A stretch of 64,000 bases of DNA, from the NCBI GenBank assembly GCA_030062745.1, contig CP099847.1, positions 30,546,779 to 30,610,778 of the forward strand, written 5' to 3'. This document shows positions 1-11,049 of this stretch, one piece after another. The position numbers and the translations under genes are program-made. Positions within the stretch are counted from its first letter, which is position 1. Each line of letters begins with the position of its first letter. Source of the DNA: Capitulum mitella (Eukaryota > Arthropoda > Thecostraca > Pollicipedomorpha > Pollicipedidae). A model generated the notes under the pieces. The model ran no database searches, was not told where the DNA came from, and saw nothing but the letters and a program-made list of their open reading frames with translations.

Positions 1-176
1 AGCACACGGTCAGGAGCGTCGATTTCTGTAAATGATTGGGGGTCCGAGCCGAGGGCCCGACAACCTGACTTCCCCGAAATGTGGGCTTCTCAACGGATTT
101 AGTCCACTTTATTTTGGCCAACGGATAGTTATGAGTTTCTTTGTTACTATTTATCAAATGAGAATTGTACTTATCT

Positions 177-178
<2 letters not shown>

Positions 179-233
<55 letters not shown>
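179..233. repeat. (TA)n microsatellite
   Basis: Uninterrupted TA dinucleotide run of about 27 units. The rest of 1-550 shows no gene; a 71-codon open frame at 32-247 is simply read through this run. Confidence 0.97.
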
Positions 234-234
<1 letters not shown>

Positions 235-1039
235 CATAGAAAGGTAGATGGATACATCGCTTTAAGCTTGATTCCTTAATTTCTGCCTATCTGCTATCTA
301 TTGTGGCTGATTTTTCGCTACTATTACTCATTTCCCTTAAAAACCGGCAGGAAATATTGGGTGGGATCAAACCAACATAAGAGGGGCCCAAATCAACATT
401 GGATGGGCCAGGGCCCTCTCAAAAGAATATAAATCGATAGCTCTGCACACGGTTACGAGCAACGCTGAAACAGTACACGAAAGATCAGCACAGCACCTAT
501 TCATATATTCTTTGTCTGGGCCGTGGTGGCGGCCCTTCAAACAACTGCAAGGTCCCACCAGGGGCGTAGCCAGGATTCCGCCCAGGGGGGCCAAATCGAA
601 TCAAGGGGGCCCGTAACCAATGGGGTCCCTCGCCAAGGGTGGATCCAGGATTTCGCCAATGCAAGGGGGGGGGGTGTAGGGGAATGGTCAGCGCGGGACC
701 CCCATTTTTTTGCCCTTCAGATATGAAAAATTTCGCTTTTTTGCCACATGAAATACCGCAATTTCGCTTTTTTGCCACATGAAATACCCGAAAAAATCAA
801 ACGTCTCCTTATTTCGAAAAATCTGCGTTTTGTTCCCCCAACAAAGTTGCCGAAATATGACAAAAACGACGAGATTTTAGGCAGTTCCGTCCTCCCATCG
901 GTTTAAAATGTCGTGTCTGTATCTGGTCTAGGAGCACGTCTATCCCCCCCCCCCTATCCCGTAGCTTCTGGGGATTCCTTTTGTCAGCTTAGTTTAGGTT
1001 CCCTATTGCAGTGACAGGGGCCCTTTTGGTGGTCCCGGG

Positions 1040-2490
1040 CCGTCTACCTTGCCAGGACACTCTAGTGGTCTTATGTTGCTTTTACAGTTTCACGTGTCCC
1101 GTGGGACGTCTCAGGCGCTCCTTTGGCAGTTTCAGGGGCATCTCGGACAGTCTCAGGGACCCATCTGGCAGTTTCAGGGACACTTAAGCCATCTCGGGTT
1201 CCCTCCTGTCGTCCCTGGGACGTTTTTGCCGTGTAAGGAGCCCCTCAGACACTGAAAAGAGTTCTTTATAAATCTCTCTCTGCCATGACAGAGGCGTCTC
1301 TGGCAGTCGTCCTTTGGCCGTTTCAGAAGCAGTCTGGACGTCTCAAGGTCTAGTAGTTCCAGGGGCTCCTCTGGTCGTCTCAAGGGCTCCTATTGCTAGA
1401 GACTTCTAGTTAGCAGTCTCAATCAAAGGTCCCTTTCTAGCAGTCTCAGTGGACCCCCTGTGGTACTGGGTACCCTTTGTATCGTCTCTGGGCAGCATTT
1501 TTGCCATTTCAGGGGCCCTCTGGCAGTTACAAAGGACCTTTGGACAATTTCAGGCCCCTGTGCAATGTCATAGGCCCTCTGAACGTCTCCGGTGGTCCCT
1601 ATGGCTGTATCAGGGGTCTTCCTATGTTACACGAGGTATATCTGGCAGTCTTTTAGGGCCCCTCTAGCCGTAACAAGGGGCTTTTGTCGGCGCTTCAGGG
1701 GCTTCACTGGCAGTCTCAGGGGGACCTTGCCCGTGCCAGGAGCCCGCTTATTACACTCGGGGACCCTCTGGCCGTCCAGCGCCCCCATAAAGCCCAAATA
1801 TCGTCTCAGAGGCCCTCTTATCGTCTTTACCTCGCAGGGACCCTGCGACCTTTTTGGCGTTCTCAGGGGTCATCTGCGGTGTACAGACCCATTTTGCCGT
1901 CTCAGAAACCACCTGACCTTTCGGGGGGGCCATGACAGCATCAAGAGCCCCTCAATGTCTCAAAAAGGCCAATGTAGCCCATTTGTGGCTCCTCTCGAGG
2001 TTGAGAAGGTCACCGACGAATCCCCGTTCAGGGGTTCCTCTGGCTGGCGAGGGACACCCTCTTAAGTTCTTTCCATCTCAGGTGCCCCTCTGGCAATTTT
2101 AGCGATCTCATGGACCCTTTGCGTGTTGGGGTCCCTTGCGGTCCCAGGGCCTCCTGAAGGGTTTCAAGGGCCTTCTTTTCATCTTAGGGGCCATCTTACC
2201 GCGTCAGGATCTCATTAACCCTCCCGGCAGCCGTCTGACTACATCAAGAACTTTCAGCTTTTCATTCACAGGGGCCCCCTAGGGGCCCAGTCCTCATCTT
2301 GGCCGTCTCAGACACCCTATGAGCCATCTGGCGGTCTCAGGGACACTCTGTCTTGTAAGGGCCCTGTTGTGGTCTCAGAAGCCCTTGTGAGCTTCAGGGA
2401 CCCGCAATGCGTCTCAGAGGTCATCTAACCCTCCAGGAAGCCTCCCTTACTGCATCAAAAGCCCGTCAGGTTCTTATAGAGACCCCGTGA
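1040..2490. repeat. Decayed ~30-bp minisatellite, CTCAGGGGCCCCTCTGGCAGT theme
   Basis: Several dozen imperfect units follow each other, each with a version of tctcaggggcccctctggc. Spacing is irregular, around 25-35 bp. Copies are strongly diverged, so the array is old. The open frames at 1592-2065 and 1684-1935 run through it and have no recognisable protein character. Confidence 0.85.
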
Positions 2491-2639
2491 AGTTCATACG
2501 GGGCCCCTTCGGGGCTCCTTTTAAGTCGGACAGGTCCTCTTCTTAGGCCTCATTGGGGAGGGGCGATCGCCCCAATTGCTGCCCATTTGGATCCGCGCCT
2601 AAACGTCGTAATCAGTGGGACTCCATGTGGTTAGAATTA

Positions 2640-3000
2640 CTATCGGTTTGTAAAGGGGTCCTGCTGAAGTGTAAAGGGGGGCATGCTCGCCTGTAAAGAC
2701 GTTCCTGACGACCTGGCGGGTGCCTCTTACAGGTCGGCAGGGACATCTTTACAGGACAACAGGACCCCTGAATGATAGTTTAGAGGCCCCTGTTGGGTAG
2801 GGGGTCACTGCCTGTCTGTAGAGGGCACCCTATGTGCCTGTAAAAGGCCCCTGTCACTTCTGGAGGCAGGGGCAGGGGCCGTCTTCTAGACTGAAAGGAG
2901 GCTCCTTCAGAGACTGACAGGGGCCCTTTACTGGCCGACAGGGGGCCCTCCCCAGACAAGTAGTGAACTCCCCTACAAGCTAGCAGGGGCCCCTAAACTC
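2640..3000. repeat. Second decayed GGGGCCC minisatellite
   Basis: Imperfect units with the theme gactgacaggggccccttta, distinct from the block at 1040-2490 but sharing the AGGGGCCC core. It lies inside the same hAT-like element. Confidence 0.7.
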
Positions 3001-3290
3001 TCATTCAGACCACGGGCTTCTCTTCGTAGCGCTCATAGCCTTCTTGTATATTTGCAGTACGATTTCTTTACGTTCGTAAGCCTTTTTTAATGTTTAAAAT
3101 ATCCTTATTTTGCTTTAATTGTCTGCTTCGGACAGTGTAAGACATCCTGCGGGCGCCTCACGCTATCCAAAGAAGTGGGGCCTTCTGCCCCAGGGGGGGC
3201 CCGCTCGCACGCCAGGGGGCCCCGCTTGGCCTCCAGGGTGGAGGAAGCACGGTCCCTTTGGCCCCCCTTGGCTACGCCACTGGGTCCCAG

Positions 3291-3650
3291 GCGCGTTAAC
3301 TTGGCGGTCAATTAGTGGATCCATATCCCGAATGAATCTGGCTTCGAGAGATGCAAGGCGCCGTTTATCCGCTGCCTTCACCAGGATCGTCATGTTCGAG
3401 GTGATGGTTCGACGAATCAAGTGTTCATGGTGGTGTGGTTCGGCACCAGGAGAGTGCCCTTGATGTTTCCAGAAAACCCCTAAAACATTAAGGAAAACAT
3501 TACTTGCCTCATCATTTTATTATGAATATTTTGTTGTATTATTTCATTATAATTCTTTTATTATAATTATACCAATAAAATGTTTAAACCGCGCTAAAGC
3601 ATTATTCAAAGTTACTCCAAAAATACGATGATCAAGGGCTCACTCAGAGA
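3291..3650. other. Unassigned AT-rich spacer
   Basis: Flank of the hAT-like element. 3500-3590 is strongly AT-rich. No exon, RNA gene or repeat is recognised. Confidence 0.6.
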
Positions 3651-3656
3651 GTTAAA

Positions 3657-4345
3657 GGCCCACAAAAACTCTAATGGGCCCTCTACATAAGTTCAAGACT
3701 GGGCCATCCCCGAGGTCGTGAGGTCATCGCTGAATTCATCTGGAGGGCTCCTTGGAGTTTTTCGTCGAACCCTCAAGCTTTTTGAGGGTGCCTTTGGTAT
3801 CTTTAGGGGGCCCACAAACGTTTCCTTGTCTGGCTTAAAACTACGTCCCTGAATGTAGTGAAACCCCTGAAGGTACTGAGGGCCCTATCAAAGGTATAAA
3901 TGGTTCACAAACATTTCAATGGGTCCTCTAGATGAATTCAAATAGACTTTCGGGAGTGCCTCTCCTTGAATCTGTATAGTGTGCATTGGAGTTTTCTGTG
4001 GGACCCTTAACGTTTTAGGAGTGACCTTGATATTTTCAGAGGGCCCATGAAACATCTACTCGTCCAGTACACTCTTGCCTGTAGGTACTTCTGAAAATAT
4101 CATTGGCATTCCAAGTAAATTTAAGGAGGGGCACTCGAACACCACGGAGGTCCTTTCCTTTCTTTAACAATCCATCGAGTTTGTGTGGAACCTCAAGCCC
4201 GTTAAGAAGCCCCTTAATGCTTTCAGAGTCGGAGAGGGCCTCAGACATTTCCTCGTCCGACTAAAAACTCCTATCCTGAATGCTTTAGAAACTTCGAAAT
4301 ACCAGCGGGACTCTCAGATTTTTTAGGGCGGCACAAAAACTCCAA
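3657..4345. repeat. Diverged long-period tandem repeat (~195-245 bp)
   Basis: A cassette recurs about three times: a GGCCCACAAAAACTC-like start, a TTGGAGTTTT segment, then AGAGGGCCC followed by an ACRTTTCCTYGTCYGRCT segment and a CCTGAATG motif. Starts lie near 3657, 3902 and 4326 (the last partial). The GGGCCC segment recurs near 3803, 4036 and 4230. Copies are too diverged for a simple consensus, and the block has no coding character. Confidence 0.65.
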
Positions 4346-4455
4346 CGGCTCATTGGAGTTTTTAGATTTTATGATTAGATTTTATGGGGTCAGTCCTCGT
4401 ATTCATGTAAAGGGCCCCTATATCGCTGCAAAGAATTTAAAGTGATTGGATTTTA

Positions 4456-5005
4456 ATGGACACACCTACACCATCCATGGCAGGAGGACCTTTGCTGGCT
4501 GGCAGCTCCTTTGCAGAGCATCCTTTCATGTCCTCGTATATGCCTTTTGGCAGGTATAGGCCGGCTGGGGGGCACTTACGTTTCCCAGAGACACCTTTCA
4601 GGGGACACCCCGCTACCTGCCAGAGGGGTCTTTGCCTGGGGTCTGGGAGCCCTTTGCGGTGTAGCGAAATTGCCCTTCCCAGCCAGGGGGCCCCTTTAGG
4701 CAAATGCCAGGGGGGCCTTCATGGGCCCTTCCCGACACACCTACACCATCCCATGGCAGAAGGATCTTTCCTGGCCGGTGGCTCCTTTGCAGAGAAACAT
4801 CCTTTCCGGTACTCACATTTTGAATAAGTACATGCCGGGCTGGTACACACTTACCTTTCCCGGTCAGAGGGCATCCCGCTATCTGCCAGAGGGGTCTTTG
4901 CCTGAAGTCTGGGGGCCCTTTGCGGAGGAGTGGATTGTCTTTCCCGGCGAGGGAACCCCCTTAAGCCAATGCCAGGGGCCCCTCAAAAAATTTGCCATGC
5001 CAGGG
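4456..5005. repeat. Two-copy ~275-bp direct tandem duplication
   Basis: The motif CACACCTACACCATC starts at 4461 and again at 4736, an offset of 275. The two copies stay alignable through 'GGCTCCTTTGCAGAG', 'GCCAGAGGGGTCTTTGCCTG' and 'AATGCCAGGGG'. They differ by many substitutions and small indels. The open frames across them (4456-4827, 4721-5158) are uneven and end within the copies, so they are not taken as genes. Confidence 0.85.
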
Positions 5006-6385
5006 GATCCCAGGACCCCTAGGACCCGTGGCAACGACACTGCTCCTACTCAAATTCCGCCATATGATATTTTGTCCTGTAGTCGTTTGTGGTGCATCTT
5101 TTCTGGGTGCCCTCCACAGATGTTACTCAAGGAGCATTGCACTGGGTCTCTGCTGTGAATTTTGATGCAAGCAATCGACCTTTACATTGCCATGAGGCCC
5201 TCTGTGTAGCAGACGATGGCGCACATAATCCTTTTTATCAGATTTTTTCACAGTTTAAATTTAGATCTTTAAACTTTTGATGGGAAGATTTCCAAATACA
5301 CAAAAACTAGATATTACCATGACAAAGCGCCGCATTGCACGATATGGTGGGAATCGAGTCCGCGTTTGACTTTGGCAGTCTGCTCAGAGCCACAAAAACC
5401 CGCGCAATTATACCTTTCTACGCGACCTAAGGTCAGAATGTTGTAACATTGGAATGGACTCAAGACGATCGTAAAGAGTTGTTTGAGGACCCTGGTAGTG
5501 TCTCTGAAGAACCGAACATTTGTACGTAGTTTTTTAGAAGTGATAGCCAGGAAGCAGCATGCTGATGTTCCCATCAATTTTATTCGTCCGTCGGTTATTA
5601 AACGTTTCCCCATTCGCCATTGATTACGACTGTTTAGCGCCTGTTAGATTTGTGTTGAGCGAAGACAGCTGATTTCTCAGTCCACAAATGTATTAAGAAA
5701 CCGGAATTTCCTGACCAGCTATCTCAACAGGGATGATGACTTCAGTTTCCCGGAACGTAGATGTTGTTTGGAAAATTTATTTCGTCGTTTGATACTCTCC
5801 AACTTTAATCAGTTTTACGCCCCTGATTTCACTGAGGACATTTGATGACAACATTTGCCGTTGTGTTATTGAAATGCTGCTAGTTGTTTCTTTGACGCGC
5901 TGCCGGTTTCTTGTGATGCAAAATACAAAGTGTGTTGTAACTGCACAGTCTGACAAACTGAAACCGCCTCTCAGGTCAGACGCAGGGGTGGCGACACTGT
6001 GGGGGACGTGGGTAAGCGTCCCCCATGTACTTCTGAGTGTGAGACACTGAGGGAGCTTGTCTTTTAGTACGAACATGCATTCTGCCCAGGAAGATAAATG
6101 CTCCAAATCGATTATAAATATCAGATCTTATCAAAAGGGAGGAAAGGTCACTGCACTGAATTCACTTCACACTTTATTATGTTGCAGTGCCTGGCGCAGC
6201 GGAGACACATATCGAACAGGGAACTACTTCCGCTGTTTTCTTTTCCGCTCAGCGCAAATCTTCACGAAGGAAATCGCCTGTCGCAAACGCCGACGAACAG
6301 CACGTGCGTTCGCCGTGTCCGTTGTTTGCCGCCTTTCCCACGGTTCTCGGCAATCCCTATCCCACCAAGCTGCAGGCACACCAAC
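5006..6385. other. Unassigned region
   Basis: Moderate base composition and only scattered short open frames on both strands. No splice-bounded conserved exon, RNA gene or clear repeat was recognised. Confidence 0.5.
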
Positions 6386-6672
6386 CTGCGTAGCAGACTT
6401 GTGCTCTGATTCCGAGTTATCCCTTCGTCACGTCACCCGTCGTGGCCGTTCTGCGAAAACTGTACACGATCAATAAAATGTCTGCTAAATGCTGTTCAGA
6501 ATACCAACAAAAACGACTGCTTAAAGTGCATTATATGAGGGAACTTGCATAATATTTACTTCCCTTCCTGTATCCACCCACGCTGAAGAGGTATGCCTGC
6601 CGGAGGGTTGGGTGACAAGTGGTTTACTGAAGGGGAATAACTCAGAATCAGAGCACAAGTCTGCTGCGTAGG
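6386..6672. repeat. Imperfect inverted repeat, possible MITE
   Basis: The left arm at about 6386-6438 and the right arm at about 6610-6672 are reverse complements with few mismatches around GCAGACTTGTGCTCTGATTC and GAGTTAT. Similarity continues to a GTCACCC block on the inner side. The ~170-bp loop contains an AATAAA at about 6472. No clear target duplication was found. Confidence 0.65.
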
Positions 6673-8690
6673 TACACAGACGACAGCATGGACATCCGAG
6701 CGTTCTTCAGATGAAAGGTGTGACGTTTTCCGATAACCTGCCTCATAAAAAGCGATTTTGAGATTCATATGGACCATGCGTGTCGGGTCAACGTCAGCTT
6801 CTCCGGCCCGGTACGCCAGAGCCAAGCCGACAGGGCCGCCACCAGAGCCTGTTCACGTGCAACCGAGGAAATGCTGCGAAACTGGCTGCTGTCGTTTCAA
6901 GGTGACTTGGTTTACCACAGCTAAGGCGTCACACCGGAATCGTCGGACGAAAAGAGAAAAGAGCACGCCAGCCTCAGTCATGCAGACAGCATAAAAAAAT
7001 GGTGATGATTTACGAAGCTGACTAGCTAATGGGCCCTTTAGTTTCGTAAAAAAGTAGAGGACCCGTTAGTCAAAAAGCAAAAATCCCCTTAAACGTGGAA
7101 AAGAGGCGATTGGAATCTGGCGATTTTTCACTTCAGGGAAAAGCTGCCCATGCTTGACCTCGTTCCACGTTCCTCGCAACCGAAATTTCGCGTCACTGCC
7201 CGTGGCCATACGTAACCCAGCGACACTCATGTCCACTGAGACCGTTTTTCTGGTCATACTTAGGCGTGCATTCTCACTGATTCAGTCCGTTCTATTGCAG
7301 TGATTTGTCATTCTACGAGTGGTGGTAATGTTATGTTGTCATAACTGTGTCAGACAAAAAAACGCACTGTGATAACTGCGTTTTCATTGATTCCGATAGG
7401 TTCAAACATGTTAAGCACTTGCTGCGTTGTCTGTCCGACGACTGGAATGGTATGGAAAACAAAATGTTGGGAGGTTCTATTAATCTGGAAATGCTGAAGC
7501 AGGCCCCGAGATATAAAACTCCACTGCTATTTTCCACCGTCCCAACACTGAAATAGCCTGTCCTTGACTCCATAGATTGGCATCCGTGCTCATTCATGTT
7601 TCCAGAATACTGTGGACAACAACGCATTTTTGGCATTACGAACCATAATGTGAATATACTCGAACCATTACATCGTGGCAAGTCACCTGTTATTAATTAG
7701 AGCAGGATTTGTGAACATAGGGGCTAAAACATAGCCATTTGTAATGACTGGCGTAGCCAGGATCTTCGCAAGGGACAGGCTCAAGGCTAAAATAAAAAGG
7801 CCAGATACGTACTGATTCTACCATATGATTCCAAACAAGGGGAAATTGACTGTATCAAAGAGCACACCTAAAGATTTTGTGAACTGAGAAATGCATTGCT
7901 TCTTAATTGTGGAAAAAATGTATCTACAACAAATCATTCGTGATCATGGCCCATATGTGGAACCCTCTGACCATGAGGGAGGTCAGCTGGCCCCTCTGAA
8001 CCTCCTCTGGCTGCGCTGTTGTTCGCGATGGAGGGGACTCTGAACTTTAACCTGTGTATGGTCGTACGGTATCGTTAGAGGGAAGCTCCAGGCGGCCTTC
8101 GTCTGGAACAGCGCGCACGTTACCGGCGATGCCGGCGGAGGTTGCGTGTGGACTGCGTATGATGGTATCTGTACCTGGGTAGTCGTTTTCGGATTTTCGG
8201 ATCGTATGTAGTTCCATGGAAGTTCTCTGCGATCTTATACACGCAGTCCATTCAGTTCCAAGGGTGAACGTCAAAGAAAGCATGTGTGTTTAACGGGACC
8301 GTCCCACGAAGACTTTCGCAATTAAAACCGGAATGCACCATGTACCGCACAGACAACGCGTCCCACCGAAAGTGGGGCGCTCCGGCAGTTGTGAGGTGTT
8401 GATAAGTACATGAGCTGTTTTAATTGTGCGTGAGCATGTGTGTGTGTTTTAGGTGCGCCGCACCTTATCGATGCATTTGCTCTACTTTGTTTTAGTTTTT
8501 TTTTTTGCTTTTCGTTCGCACTCCTCTTCATTTCTGTATCCCTTTGCAACATGACGCATGGGTACTAAGCCTTGTTTTGTTTGCGCCTAAAGGTGCTGAA
8601 TACACCGCCACCATACATACCATATACAGTAACTCACCCAGTTAACCCGTATAAACTTTGCGTGCAACAGGGGGATGACCAGCTCGACAC
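6673..8690. other. Unassigned region with one transposon-end-like motif
   Basis: No gene recognised. At about 7747 the sequence GACTGGCGTAGCCAGGATC resembles the left end of the element at 559-3282, but no partner end was found. The open frame on the minus strand at 7331-7681 matches nothing recognisable. Confidence 0.5.
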
Positions 8691-8691
8691 T

Positions 8692-8721
8692 ACCAGCTGA
8701 CTGTATTTTCGGTCAGCTGGT
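8692..8721. repeat. Perfect 10-bp hairpin
   Basis: Arms ACCAGCTGAC (8692-8701) and GTCAGCTGGT (8712-8721) surround a 10-base loop. It is followed at once by TTCGAATCC, which resembles a tRNA box B. No box A is seen upstream at tRNA spacing, so a tRNA is not called. Confidence 0.75.
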
Positions 8722-9307
8722 TTCGAATCCGCCACAGCCGTCGCGGCGTGAAGCCATGCAGATTTGGGTGGTATTATTCCGTCTGTCCGTTCAGCCTGCA
8801 TCAGTCGAGTCCGCGACAGACTGAGGCCGCCGCACGTTGGATCGTTCGGCACATGGGTCGGAGATAGGCTGTCACAGTCATGATTTTGCGGTTGCATTTA
8901 GGGCAAAGCGGGTCCCAATCTGCCGAACAGTGCGACATCTGTTGTCATTTTGGCAAACATTCCCTTCTGGCAGTCAAAAAAGGGGAAAAAATGAGCCGAT
9001 GCCAACTTTTCTGGGATGACCTCGGATAAACTACAGATGACAGCCGCTCGTCTTCATTTTTGCTATTCCGACCGGCCGTGGGGAATTTTGTGTGGTGCAA
9101 GCCTCAATAAATGAGGTAAGTAGCCAGAATTAGCCGTCGTGTGTAACAGTTGATCAGCCTTTTAACACCCGATGCTGTTATAGATTCAGGCAGTAACCAG
9201 GAATCAGCTAAGGGTTGGGCGGACCTTCGGAAGGGGACCTCTTGGCTGAGGTCCCTTCAGGCCAGGGGGTTTCCACCAAAAAGTGTTCAGGTGGACTCCA
9301 GTACCCC

Positions 9308-9490
9308 AAAAAGAACCTCAGCATTTGCAGGGGCCTCCAATGGCACAAGAAGCCTCTTATAGCTTCAGGGGGCCTCCTATAGCATCAAGAGGGCCTCCTG
9401 CAACATCAAGGAGGACTCCTATAGTCTCAAGGGGTGTCCTGTGGATCTCTTACAGCAACATGGAGGGCCTGCTATGGCCTCAGGAACCAT
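9308..9490. repeat. Decayed 20-21-bp minisatellite, GGGCCTCCTATAGC theme
   Basis: Units start near 9361, 9381, 9402 and 9423 with the pattern agcatcaagagggcctcctat. Further diverged units extend on both sides. It resembles the GGCC-rich blocks near the left end of the window in theme only. Confidence 0.7.
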
Positions 9491-9499
9491 ATTGAAGAA

Positions 9500-10498
9500 T
9501 TCTGTATGCTCTCAAAGGGGTCAAAGGCCATACCATGTCCCCGAGGGAGGGGTGACCTCTCCCTTTGCTGTCCCTGTACAACGCACTCTCTTGCTGGCGT
9601 CCAGCGGATATAATTATCTTGTGTGGACAGTTTTCATGGGTATTTGGCAATCGCGCATTCGTAAGGTTTTCAGGATTTAAATCAGTTTAACATCTCATAG
9701 AAACGGTCACAGCCTATGACTCATAGGACATGACAAGGCGTTTGAACCACTGCGCCCCTTGACTACGTCACGAAATTTTGCCCCCACGCGTACCACATTC
9801 TGCACGGAATGAGCGTGAAGTGCCATTGTCGGACGACGAAGGATGACCTTCCATTTCGTAGCGGCATAACACAAATCGTCGCTAAGTCCGCAGAATCCTG
9901 TAGACCGGATTTTCCCGTCGTGGCTTCGCGGTTCGAGAAAGCATCTGCCGAATAATCCTGCGTGCGACGGCCTTAAACGGAAATTCCGCTCGTGTAAACT
10001 GAGCTTACAGCACAGCTGACTGAGCCTAAAACTCAGCTGACACCAGCATCGTTATTGTTATTATGAAAGCTGGCTAGTATACCGAGGTGCAGGGTGGGAC
10101 ACGTTGGCACCGGTCGACGAACCCGCTACCGGTCCGGTTATTGCTACGCATTGTCTGAGAGCCGAAGCGCTCCGACAAAACAGCTGTCACCTTATAGACG
10201 GTGATTACCGCCGTGGTATGGGCGTTCTTGCCCTGATCGGATTGTTCAGACGGTATGCAGATTATCAGAAACATCGAACTTCCTGTTTAGAAGCGCCAAT
10301 TTTTGGAATGAAACAAATGAGCAGCAATGATAGTTTGTAAAATTGTACATGAAAAATGACATTCGAACCATGAAGTTCGACAGACACCAGCAGTCAGACC
10401 GAGCAGGCGAGAGGGGGATAAATTCTGTGTCATGCAAACGCAAAAAGATGTAGGAAATAAGGGCAAAGTAAAATCGTGTTACAACATGATTTTATTGT
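9500..10498. other. Unassigned region
   Basis: Intermediate GC content and short open frames only. Nothing recognisable. Confidence 0.5.
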
Positions 10499-10660
10499 GA
10501 CCTTAGATGACCTCGAAAAAATTAATGCTCCAGCATGGGAAGAAGTGATGTACCGAAGAGTTTTGAAAATTCGTTGACGCTGCGCCGCTTGATTGTGGAT
10601 TTATGTGACAGGGGAAAAGTAGGGCCGTCTGACGCCACCTCCTTCCCCGCATTAGCGGGC
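10499..10660. repeat. Interspersed repeat shared with 35,218-35,340
   Basis: TGACCTTAGA(T/C)G(A/G)CCT, then GATG(T/C)ACCGAAG, then CGTCTGACGCC with a CCTCC/CCCCG tail occur in the same order here and at 35,218-35,340. The spacing is somewhat different in the second copy. It lies about 300 bp before the agatoxin-like start codon and may include promoter or 5' UTR sequence. Confidence 0.6.
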
Positions 10661-10739
10661 TCACAGAAACAAATACACAGACATAACAAAACAGTGTCTA
10701 GGGCCCTGCAGCTCAGGCCTTGCCTGAACAATGTCCCCC

Positions 10740-10961
10740 ACAAACCCTCTGAGACCTGCAGCCTCCGCCGGCGACCCCGCAGGCCCCCGCCGCTGGCCGC
10801 ACCCGGGCGGCGGCGCGCGCCTGCGTCGGCGGCGGCCGCCCACCGCGCGGCCGCGGCGGCGCCGACGGGCGTCGATTGGCGGCGCGCGGGTGACGTCGGC
10901 GGCGGCGGCGACGTCGCCGGCCGCGCTCCGAGGCGGTCACTGACTGGCCGGCAACAGCACG
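10740..10961 (+). promoter_or_regulatory. CpG-rich 5' flank of agatoxin-like gene
   Basis: Very CpG-dense sequence directly before the start codon at 10,962 continues into intron 1 to about 11,080. It is probably the promoter or 5' UTR CpG island. No TATA box or clear initiator was identified and the transcription start is unknown. Multi-frame open reading on both strands here is a composition effect. Confidence 0.45.
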
Positions 10962-11049
10962 ATGCGACCGGCACTGCTGCTGATCCCGCTGGGCCTGCTG
11001 GCCCTGCAGGCCGCCGCCGCGAGCGAGGCCGAGGCCTACCTGGACGACG
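10962..11049 (+). CDS. Agatoxin-like precursor, exon 1 (signal peptide)
   Basis: Starts at ATG 10,962 and ends at donor G|GTGAGT after 29 codons plus one base (phase 1). It encodes the Leu/Ala-rich signal sequence, then SEAEAYLDD, the start of an acidic propeptide. Signal cleavage is expected near the Ala-Ser boundary at residue 20/21. The next in-frame bases past the donor read into intron, so this is not a single-exon gene. Confidence 0.87.

Larger units (their letters stand above)
559..3282 (+). mobile_element. hAT-like non-autonomous element enclosing minisatellites
   Basis: The left end reads CAGGGGCGTAGCCAGGAT. The right end, read on the minus strand from 3282 inward, is CAGTGGCGTAGCCAAGG. 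After an 11-base length difference both arms continue into AGGGGGGCCAAA. The 8 bases outside the left end (551-558, GGTCCCAC) and outside the right end (3283-3290, GGTCCCAG) match at 7 of 8 positions. An 8-bp target duplication with CAG-starting inverted termini is the hallmark of hAT transposons. No transposase frame is visible, so it would need transposase from elsewhere. The interior is mostly decayed tandem repeat. A second end-like motif (about 639-676, GGTGGATCCAGGATTTCGCC) suggests a nested or duplicated left terminus. The family assignment is inferred from ends only. Confidence 0.68.

Noticed and set aside
1592..2065. 157-codon open frame
   Set aside because: Runs through the decayed minisatellite inside the hAT-like element and has no protein-like features.
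9187..9574. Second minisatellite-bearing hAT element around the 9.3-9.5 kb repeat
   Set aside because: CAGGCAGTAACCAGGAATC and an opposed CAGGGACAGCAAAGG look like degenerate ends, but the flanking 8-mers do not match at all.
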